64,000 nt of DNA from Phytoseiulus persimilis (taxonomy: Eukaryota; Arthropoda; Arachnida; Mesostigmata; Phytoseiidae), in contig CM075104.1 of NCBI GenBank assembly GCA_037576195.1, positions 20,786,211-20,850,210 on the forward strand. The letters are read 5' to 3'. The translations under genes were made by a program, and so were the position numbers. Position 1 is the stretch's first letter; the number at the start of each line of letters is the position of its first letter. Shown here in pieces: positions 13,054 to 22,510 of the stretch. Under the pieces are notes generated by a model. It was not told the origin of the DNA. It saw nothing but the letters and a program-made list of their open reading frames with translations, and did not search any database.

Positions 13054-13245
13054 ATGATCACAAACATCCCCGACGAACAAAAACCGGAAGGCCGCCTGCC
13101 AGTGATTGGATATTTCCTCGAATCTGGAGGAAGCATGGAAAACCAATTAGTGGGCGTCATGGGGGTCCCAGCGAGAGTTCCGATCCTTTTCGGGGTCTCT
13201 CCCAACCTGGTCACTTTCGACTTGTTGCCATCTGTTGAAGAATGA
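13054..13245 (+). CDS. Unverified ORF, 63 aa
   Basis: An ATG-started frame gives 63 residues that read like a folded protein: KPEGRLPVIGYFLESGG, then MGVPARVPILFGVSPN, ending in VEE and TGA. The frame stays open upstream to 12982 without another ATG, so it could be the 3' part of an exon. There is no membrane segment and no recognised family. A 230-codon frame on the opposite strand overlaps it completely. Which of the two, if either, is coding cannot be told from sequence alone. Confidence 0.2.
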   Translation: MITNIPDEQKPEGRLPVIGYFLESGGSMENQLVGVMGVPARVPILFGVSPNLVTFDLLPSVEE

Positions 13246-13890
13246 ATCGGACGAGTCGTTAATATAGCCTCACGAGCTCCTTCGGCGAACGACACGTGTG
13301 TGTTGAGAGCTGAGTCGGGAGATCGATTTTGACGGAACGTTCTTGGAAGGACCCACCGATCGGCCGTATTGCGGCGCAAGATTGTCCTGCTGCAGCTCCA
13401 CTCAGCCTGGTCCTCAGAAGAGAGCTCGATTGAGCGAACGTAGAGGCCACTCCTGATGAGACAAGCGATAATGACAAACCTCTTTCCAGTGGCTTTGCTT
13501 TCCTCGCTTCCAGTGCTCGCTTGTCGATGTAGACATCTGCTGCAGGCCATCAATCGCGTTGTTGCGCTGCTGGCACTACATCTCCCGCGTCCGACCAGCG
13601 ATTCCCTGTAGCGAGATCGCTGTTTCATTCATGCGAACTCGATGGAGCAAAATAAGTACTGCCGCACTCCTCCGAGGCTTGCCAGCCCATCGAAGCCTAC
13701 GTTTCCGCACCGGGAACGACGCTTGGCACCTCAGGGGTTGTCTTAAAGTGTGCCCTCGGAGCGCGCTGTAGCCTCATTAGAGTGAGGTGGCGCGTTCGTT
13801 CTTGCTCGAGCCAGGAAAAGGATAGGAGCGGATGAATGGCTGAAAGAAGAGAGCCAACTTCTTACTCGGTCAGACCCTGGAGACCGGGCT

Positions 13891-13916
13891 CGCCGGCCGG
13901 CCGACCGACCGACCCG
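13891..13916. repeat. Period-4 tract, CCGG/CCGA-type
   Basis: Six tandem tetranucleotides shift from CCGG to CCGA units, matching the other degenerate tetranucleotide tracts. Confidence 0.75.
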
Positions 13917-16900
13917 CACACTAGTCGGCCTGTTCGAGAGCTAGCCCACCTCTCGAGTTAAGCTCTGGGACGCGGGGAGATCCGACCGATTGGAGAAAGG
14001 ATTCTCTCAGCTGAGAACTCTACAGTCCCTCGTTGACCATTCTGCGTGTTGAGAAATCTCTAGCCTGGGAGCGCAGGCCGAATATTGATCGTGGTTTTTC
14101 TCGAAGCCTCTCCGCGCGGAACCTCTTCGGCCCCACGTTGACTTAGCCCAACGACGGCACGAAGCAATCGGAGTCAGAAGGATCGATGAGCGTGATACGC
14201 TGTCTTGCTCGGTCGCGACTCGTTCCAATTGTGTTCCGTTCCATTATTCCTGTTGTTCATCATGCAAATGCAGACTTCGCTTCGGATGAGTGTATCCGAT
14301 GCAGACTGTTGAGTCCGCGGTTTAGGTTTGATGAGTCCTGAATGACGCGCGGATGTTTATTCGACGCGGCGTGGAAAGCCATGTCCTTGTATTCGCCCGT
14401 TCCCCGCCGACCGACTCCAGAGTCCCGCGAATGTGTCCCGATCACAACTTTGTGCGCGCAGCGCCAATGTTAATCGTTTGCTATCCAGACTGGCAGCTGT
14501 TGCCGTATTGTTGTGGGAGTTGCATTCCCCGCGTACGAGACAGCGGGCGTCCGCAGCAATAGTGGCCCTTGTTAGAAATTTGACATCCGAATGCTGTGCT
14601 GCCCCGCCTCTCAAGCCCTACGACAATGAAATTCCGGCGGTTATTTCAACGTACCCTCATGCTGGAACAGAAATTAACGCCAATGGCGAACGGCTCCGAC
14701 GCCCATGGGGTGGAGGGCAAACCCGCGTCGGCCTACAATTAAACGTGATTAATAACAGCCTTTCAGATTCGTAATGAAACTGAATGTCGACCCCGTGTCC
14801 AGAATCACGAGCTCTTGGGTGGTGTGCCGTACCACTAACGGGCACCCGGTGCCACTTTGTACCGTGACACATACATAGTATCGTCGCCATATACATTCTG
14901 GTCAGTAAATCTGCCTGGCCAGCGGGAGGGAGCCGCAGACGCCGACTGCGGAAGCCGTACGGTCGCCATCACACTCCGTAGCAACCGGCGCCAGCGGACG
15001 AGGTCAACTTGGCAACCGGAGCGTGCTATGCGATTAACCATCCGCTCTCCCAGTTTGTAATGAGCGCCCTCCATAACCTAATAAGCGTTATTAGACACTT
15101 ATAGGGTCATATGATTAATTAACAGTTAATTTCGTCTGTTGCCAAGATGGAACATCGAGCAAACCTGTGACGAGGCAGTGCGCGCAAACGATGCGGTGTT
15201 CGCCCTCGGGCGACCTGGCGTATGTGGCGCCTGCAACGCATGGCCGGGAGGCCTGTTGGGAGTTTGGTCAGCGATGAGCATCGAGGTCTCGTTCGATTCG
15301 GGGAAGCTCTGTTTCCCGGCATGTGCTGAACTTCGATGATTCCGCTGCCTCAACCAGCCGTCGAAACTACGCGAGAACTGATCCCTGGCGACGGTAGGTG
15401 ACTCGTGTGCGTGTCCCGGTCGCAACTTGGACGACAGCCGCTCGACGAAAGACACGACTCAACAAAGCTATGAACGAGGAAGAATCAATATTATTTCTAT
15501 TAGACCTCATTCTCGGCTTAGCGCGGCTGCAGCTGAGTTGGTTCCTCAAACACTAAGTGGACTCTGTCACGATATCTCTCAATATGCACCAGCAGCCATC
15601 AACGATTATAATAGAGGAGGGAAGAAGAACAAATCTCACGGATTGAGAAAGATCACACGAGCATTAGCTGCCAAGCACCACTTGCTCCCACTTAGTTATG
15701 TCTTCCCCCCACCCCCTCCCCCTCTCCCTGGTTCCGAGACAGCCAGCTGTGAAGAAACCCTTCCGCAAGCGCTTGCCTTCAAGGATCGAATCGTGCTCGT
15801 CTCAGCGTCGTCGGTCTTGGAGGCCAGGAAAGGGCTCCATCGTAGGGCGAATATCCGGGGGATTCGACAGGTTCCTCACGGCGGATGGAGATCCGGGGTT
15901 CTCCTGCGCCGCAAGAGTTCGTCGTCGAGAAGCGCAGGGAGGGAACTTACAGCTACTTTCCCCCAAGAAACTCTGAATCTGTTCAACGGAGGGATCTCTC
16001 GGGAGGTCCAACTTGGTTCTTCCGTCCGGGGGCGAGGTTCCGACCATCGTCCGTGGTGTTTATTCCAAATTAAATGTCGTCCACAACTCGCCGCATCGCC
16101 GGAAGAAGAGCTTTGGGGGAGTGCAAGTTGGAGAACCGATGCGCCCGTTGCGAACGAGCCCGAGACGGAGAGTTTATCGTTGTTCGCAGCGACCTGGAGG
16201 GGGATCACTTTCGCTCGTACGCTTAGTCAAGTGAGACCCATCGATAGCTGGCGTGACCTCGACGCCGGGCACACCCGCAGAGTTGGTCACTGTCACTTCC
16301 GAACAACTCATTCGCGAGGCTCGGCGGTGTTCGCTATCCGTTCTACGGAAGCAGTCGGGGGAATCGCATCGTTCGCACCAAGAACTCGATTCCGGTGGAA
16401 GCTCGAGATGAGTGTGGACCGCCTGAAATTATACCACAAGCGGTGTCCAACGAAATAGCTGGGGTCATTCGTTGACGTTCGAGGAGCTCGACTCAAGAGG
16501 CGAGAGTCCTTTCACAACAACGAGCGGAGCGCATGAATAGTTGGACCTCTCGCGGCCCACTCAAGAAACTTGAAAGACCGGCGCATTAACTGCGTCTGTA
16601 GAAATAAATATGCCTCCTGGAATGTTGTTGGAGAATTCGGCCACCACAAAAGCCCGGTGTGACTCATCGCAGGAATTCCGTGTCAGCACTCCCTCTGCCC
16701 AGGGGCTCAAAACAGGAACGAACTCATGGATGGATCCGTCTGTGGACTACAGCACAATTCGAGCAAGGAGTCAGCGGGTCCAGTTCGCTTCGTCGCGGTT
16801 GGGCCGCAGTGTCGTACTTCTGCCGTTGTTGTCGTCGTCGTCTTGGCCTGCGCTGAGCAGGACAACGAATACCTAATGACCGCTCCCACAAATATAATGC

Positions 16901-18127
16901 ACTAGCGCACAAATCCACCTCCTCGAGGAATGTGGGCTTTCTACTCTGAGTTCAATGGCTTCCTGGCCCTCCGTCTCTGATTGTTGTTGTTGGATTCCTG
17001 TCCGGGAGCGGCTGCCATCCGCAGGGTTCTCTGGATTACCTTTAAGGGAGCGAGCTGACCGCGGGACCACCCTGCTCATATTTTGAGTACCGGCTCCACT
17101 TCTTCTCTCTATTACTCGTTGTTCTAGCAAAAACACTCCAGATCGAGGTAGGTGACCGAGATCAGCGGCTTTCCATCGTCTCCGGCTTTCACGCGCCAAG
17201 GAACCCTCCTCATTTGGCACGGGACCGCGGTTTGCATGGATGAATGCGTGAGAAGTGAGTGTTTGGACGAGTGGGTGGGGAAGCTTCCCTGGTTCCTCGT
17301 CGAGTTTCCTCGTCTGGAGCACATTCAAGCTAGGGTTTCATATGTGTGAGTGGATCTCTGTGCTCTTGAACTCAGCGAGCGCGGGAGATCGGGTATCGAC
17401 GAAGAGGCGTTTGCGACTGGCTCGGATAACAGAAACTATATAATCGCACGTGCCCATCTTTTGTCGGCGCTACCCCTTCTCTCGGTCAGTGAGCCTTTTC
17501 GGCAGAGTGCTGTGACAGGCGGCCGAGACGATTTCGGTCGCAGCAGATCCCGAACGAGCGGGAGGAACGAGTCGACTCCAGACACCTGAGCTCCGTCTCA
17601 GCTGCCATCGACCACAACGTTTGCTTTCCAAAATCCCCTACCGAAGAGGTAGGGTTTCGTTGTCACGGGGGGCTGGCTTGCGGAACTGAGCGATCGCCGC
17701 ATTCGTCTAGCTTCCGCTTGGCAGCTGGGCAGTGGTCGAGGTTGGTTGAGAATGCTTTTTGTTGAGTACCGCGATGACAATCGGGAGGACCCCACGCACT
17801 GTGCTCAGTCAAAGAAACAGTGGATCCGGTTCCAACCGACTTTCAATTGTCTCAGCCCGTTCGGGGTGGAAGAGAGCTTCGATTCATGTGGAGCTGGAAG
17901 GATTTCGAGTAGCGCTCTTGCAAGTTCCGAATAGAAACAGAGCTCGGATGGTTCATCCCAACGATTGAGCAGGCAATCAAGTCTCAGATGAGAAAGATAG
18001 CTGTAACAATATAAATATCGAACGGGGAGAGCAAAGTTTGGCTCCAGACCGCTCACTTTAAAGCTACGCGAGCTGTCGACTGCATGGATTGCGTGACACT
18101 TCCATATGCCTCTAAGTGATTTCCTAT

Positions 18128-18144
18128 AAAAAAAAAAAAAAAAG
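18128..18144. repeat. Homopolymer A17
   Basis: Seventeen consecutive A. There is no coding-like sequence or target-site duplication at its ends that would mark it as the tail of a retroposed element. Confidence 0.9.
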
Positions 18145-18671
18145 TTTGAGGAGAGAGCGTACGAAGCTTGGCACCACATGGTCGCGCTATCCAGTATCCA
18201 GCGCTACTACTACCACTGCCTGCTAGGTATCGAGTGGTCTTCTTCCCTCTCACCCACATCTCCTTCCAACTTTTTCACTCCGTCATTCCCCGACGCGCTC
18301 ACAAAATGTAAATTTTGATCCCGAGGCGAATTTCTCGTTGAATCGAGTTTCGTTAGCGCCGCGTGCGGTTCGGCCGTTTTCTTTTTTTTTCTGCCATCCA
18401 GGTCCGCCGGAAGGATTTTCTTCTTGGATCATTCACTTGCTGAGTCAGATTCAAACATTGCGAATAAGAGCGCTTCCCAGGAATCTCTATTTGCAGAATC
18501 TAGATCGCTTGGCGGCTGCGTTCGCGTTGTTGTATCCAGTTGCATCTAGAATTTCTAACTGTCAAAAGGGATCCTGCTTTGAGAGGAACGACCACGCAGT
18601 TGGTAAGAAATTGCAACAGCGACCGAAGTCTTCGAAGGCAAAAATGTCGATTCGCTAAACTCAAAGGGGCA

Positions 18672-18703
18672 GAAGAGAAGAAGAAGCAGCAGCAGCAGCA
18701 GCG
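18672..18703. repeat. GAA/CAG triplet tract
   Basis: A GAA run passes directly into five to six CAG units. Read forward it gives KKK then QQQQQ; no supported gene includes it. Confidence 0.8.
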
Positions 18704-21700
18704 GATGAAGCGAGCGCGTAAACCGATTCTTCGCACTGTGTCTCCTCGTCTATTCGACAGCTGAAACTGAATGTATCTTTCGCAGCTGAAGGACAAACTG
18801 CGGGAGTCGAGGAGCAGCTCAGGGGAAAAGATACGTTTTTCTTCGAGAGTGCTTTTGACGTCGGGAATGACGCCCGTCGAGAGAGGAAAAAACGGGAACG
18901 AAAAAGTAGGAAAAGGTGTTCGGACACCGAGAAGAAGCTCACAAGCGAGCGTAGAAATGTCAAATGCCGTTCCCCGAGGAAAGCGTTTGCTGAGCCTCTC
19001 GAGCCGAGCAAATTGATGGAGTCAACTTTTCTCTTCCCTCACTCCGAACATAATTCGGAGCGCAGACGACCGCGATCGTCGATGCTCTTACTACCAGAAG
19101 TCTCTCTTCCAGTTGATCGTCGCACAGACGCGAAGCCGGCTCTGTCGATCGGTCGCATGACGCTATATTTCACACAGCGACGCAGTTTCTGTTCGAGTTC
19201 CGAAGATTCCTGGAAAAACATCCCCAGAGAAGCCAGAACCCTCTGAGGAATCTGTTCGGGGCTCCCGAGCTGTGCGATGCTCTGTCTACGTGTCCGCCAT
19301 GGACGGATACACGGAAGCCGAGCTATTCCTGGCTCACAATAAGCGAGCGGGACCTTTCAGTGTAAACTCGGCCTGTCGCTCGGTTTGCAGTCATTGTTGA
19401 CGGGCTTCGTTAGACAAACGAGCTCATCAGCAAATCATCAGCTACGACACCGCGATATCATGGACGGCAACAGTCGAGCTAGCAAAGCGACATGGCCGGA
19501 CGACAGGACAACCAATCTCTCCCATAACGAACTCCTGACAACCTCGGCTCGATTTCCCATCACGTGAGGTGCGCAAACCTGAAAACCCTCCCAGCAAGTC
19601 TCGCAGTTGATGGTGTGCCTCTCGAACGCCCGACTCAATCCATCATGTGGGGACGAAGAGGCATCTGCTCCGCTAACCATCGCCGCTCAACGGCGAACAT
19701 CCACAACCCGCTTTTTGAAAGTTTGTTTGCTGAACATTTCGGATGCATAAACATTGGATGATCCTCTCGCCGGGTAGGTATGAAGGGCGAACAGAAAGAC
19801 AGACGCATGTTATTCGAGACGGGTGGGAAATGTTTGTTCAGTTCCAGGGTTGTTCTCGAAACTCTGGTGAGTCTTCGAAGAACGGAGGAACGCACGACAC
19901 GTCACGCTTTCTGTTGACAGGAGTCGTCACTCGTTTCATCATCAATGTCTCCCCTCACGCGTCTGATAATTGATTCGATCGCTCCGTTCAATTCTCACGG
20001 AGTCCGAGTCTCGAGAACAGGTCGACATCGACCATCGTCGTTTCTCCACGATATTATATTCCAGGAGGGAAATTAGCTTCGGAGGCGATAGTTCAGAGGT
20101 CGTCTCGCCACTTGACAGATCGCGGATCAACACCGGCGCCGATTCCGGAAGTTTTCCACTCCTCCCTTATCGCGGGAATTTCTCAGTTCTGCGAAGGCGC
20201 CGAGGAGAACCGCCTGGCTTGTTGAGGACACGATCCTTTTAGGCTTCCTTCGCCGGTGCGGGCATTGTTACCCTCGTTGTCGTTGTTACCGCCACGTCGT
20301 CGTGAGGTCCCCACCTGTTTCCCGTGTCATTGACGATCGCTTCTGTGCGCTCCTCCTTTCTTCGCGCGTCCATCTATCGTTGGCCCGCTCTTCGTCGTCT
20401 TCCATCCCGGAGGATTACTCACAATGCTCGTCGTAAACGTCCTGTTTGCAAGGCCGTCGTCGACGCTCGCGGCGGAGCCACGGTCTGAGAAGCTCCATTG
20501 AGCGTTGCGATAAGCGGTCGGTCGGAACCTACAACTCTCCAAGAAGTGCCACTTGTAGTGGCTCGTCACCGAAAGCGTCAAGGTTCCGCTCGTTCGTTCG
20601 TCTCGAGATACCAGGACTCGATCGAACCTGAGCCCCGTCAGCGTGCGATCGCCAACCAGTACTCGATCACGGTGGCGGCGGCGACGATATGGAAAGGAAC
20701 TGTGCTGTTCTGAATCGTAAACGCGCTGCTCGTTTGTTCGGCGAAAAACAATCCCTGGGGTTCTCCGTCCCGATCTCCCGGAACAGCACCCAGATACGAC
20801 TACGTTGACTCATGCCGCTGGATGGAGGCTCCGACGCCTGACCAGAGCATTGTTCCCAGAATGGATATCAAACTATAATATATGGCATTCAACGACAGGA
20901 GGACGCTCCCGCGAAGCGACTCCGCGCCAGAAATTAATATCGTGCGCGCTCCAGCGTTCATTGTGAACGAGAGAAAAATGTTGGCTGCGACCACGGCGGG
21001 AATCGAAGCAGTGGCGCGACGGGAGCTCAGAGTTCGAGTATAGGTGGCTCTATCTGCTTGGCTAGCTTACCTGGCTGTATACTTTCAGCAGTCGTCGAAA
21101 GCCCTCGCTGAACAGGATAGCAAAATGGATTGAGGGGAAGAGGGCGACTAAGGAGAGAAAAAAAGATGGCGCGCCTTCGTCGGCGCAGGATTCATTAGGG
21201 TCGCAGTTCTTCTTCTTCTCCTCTACGCGGTGGCGGTGGTCGTCGTCGTTGTCGTCGTCCTTCTCCTCCATAAAACCTGACACCAAAGAGCGCGCGTCAT
21301 TTCCGCCCGGGAGAGCGGAGAGACGTCGCCGACAAAGTTCAACCCCGCCTAACTTTCCCGGGCTCGTGCCTACCTGGATTCGTCGCCGCCGCTTCCGTCA
21401 TGGTCGTTGTCTATTACGGAGTGAGGGCCGGGTTTGACTGAAACAGACTTTAAACCTTGACGGGGCTCCTCCACAGGAACTTCCTCCACCTAATGAGAGA
21501 ATGAGCATTACTAATGAATTGTGTGCAGTTGGACTTTGCGACAGCCAGTGGCGTCGACCACTCGGTTCGGCCGAGCTTCAGCCGTTGCGGAGATTCAATC
21601 AAAGGAACCTCAAGATTAGTGGCGGATGGCTAGTCTAGAGACGGATGTCAATTATCTCACGATCACACTGACAGAACGAATATTTGAAGCGTGAAAGCCC

Positions 21701-21854
21701 GGCTCTCGGGGCATCCAGGCGGTCTAACGGTGCTCGGGAGCTAATCCTGGCACAGCGCTCGGCCAAGTGGGAGGTGGTGGGGAAGTCATTAGCTAGCGAG
21801 CTGAATAAAAACGAAACGCTTGTTGCAAAAATACCGACATGTTCAGCGTAGACG

Positions 21855-21860
21855 TTTATT
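21855..21860 (-). terminator. Poly(A) signal candidate for the CELF gene
   Basis: TTTATT on the plus strand reads AATAAA on the minus strand, 407 bases past the stop codon of the CELF terminal exon. It is the first canonical signal I found after that stop, so the 3' UTR would run from 22267 to shortly below 21855. Confidence 0.5.
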
Positions 21861-21876
21861 AACACATTCATCACTG

Positions 21877-21897
21877 GTTGTTTGTTTGTTTGTTCGT
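21877..21897. repeat. GTTT tandem run
   Basis: Four to five GTTT units within the putative 3' UTR of the CELF gene. On the sense strand this reads AAAC repeats, not the UG-rich sites CELF proteins bind. Confidence 0.7.
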
Positions 21898-22267
21898 CCT
21901 CGTTCAGCGAATGGTTCCCTCGGAGCTATTCCCAAGCAGGAAGTGCAGCGACTTCACGCTCAGTGTTTGGAGGAACCTCGCTGGGGAACTTCTTCTTCCT
22001 CTCGGAAACTCGCGCACCGTTGGCGCAAAGAGCCGAGCTGAGGTATAACTGTAACATTATTGTCATCTCGTTCCATTGCCCGCAAAATACTCGCTAATCT
22101 CCCGCGCAGCACTTGTCGCAGATGTTGATGTGGCTGTGCAAAGGAATCCCGGAGACGCCGTGGGGTCTCGACATCTTTTATACAAATGTACATTGAGGTC
22201 CAGAGACACACACTACGTGTCGCCTCTCTCGTGTTCCGTCTGTTCGGAGTCCGGTGTTTGCTGTTGC

Positions 22268-22510
22268 TCAATGGGAAGGTCTCTGAATGTGATGTTCTGG
22301 CCGTTTTCGCTTCAATTGGACCTTGAGCCGTTTCGTCCCGATCTGGAATCCGTTAAGCGCTTTGATGGCGGCTTGAGCGTGGATGGCGTTCGAGTACGAG
22401 ACGAATCCGAAGCATTTCGACAGTTGCGTGTGCTTGTCGATGAACACCTTGGCCGATATGACTTCGCCGAACGGCATGAACAGCTGCACCATATCGTTGT
22501 CGCCGAAGTC
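22268..22510 (-). CDS. CELF: CELF terminal exon: most of RRM3 and C-terminus
   Basis: The exon follows a CGGCAG acceptor and starts exactly at [11 protein letters not shown], continuing in phase 0 from HLPQ of the exon before. It encodes 80 residues of RRM3, with RNP1 KCFGFVSY, and the [16 protein letters not shown] hallmark. The tail [13 protein letters not shown] departs from the short K-x-Pro-Tyr ending usual in this family. A divergent tail could be lineage-specific or could mean an alternative last exon. The preceding intron is 396 bp. Confidence 0.95.
   Translation of the reverse strand, partial: DFGDNDMVQLFMPFGEVISAKVFIDKHTQLSKCFGFVSYSNAIHAQAAIKALNGFQIGTKRLKVQLKRKRPEHHIQRPSH

Larger units (their letters stand above)
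13246..21854. other. No assignable gene; repeat-rich
   Basis: A 343-codon open stretch at 15427-16458 (no ATG until near its end) and several 60-150 codon frames lie here. None carries a domain or splice support. The DNA holds a period-4 tract at 13891-13916, a 17-A run at 18128-18144, a GAA/CAG triplet tract at 18672-18703 and a GTC/GTT run near 21240-21260. It lies downstream of the CELF gene's 3' end and probably includes intergenic DNA. Confidence 0.35.

Noticed and set aside
12936-13628. 230-codon minus-strand ORF
   Set aside because: No recognisable domain. The plus-strand frame at 13054-13245 in the same DNA looks more natural, and neither is proven.
15427-16458. Longest open frame in the window, 343 codons, plus strand
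   Set aside because: It begins at TTG and has no ATG until near its end. The composition is Arg/Ser-rich as expected of CG-rich non-coding DNA, with no domain or splice pair. It could still be an internal exon, but nothing supports that.
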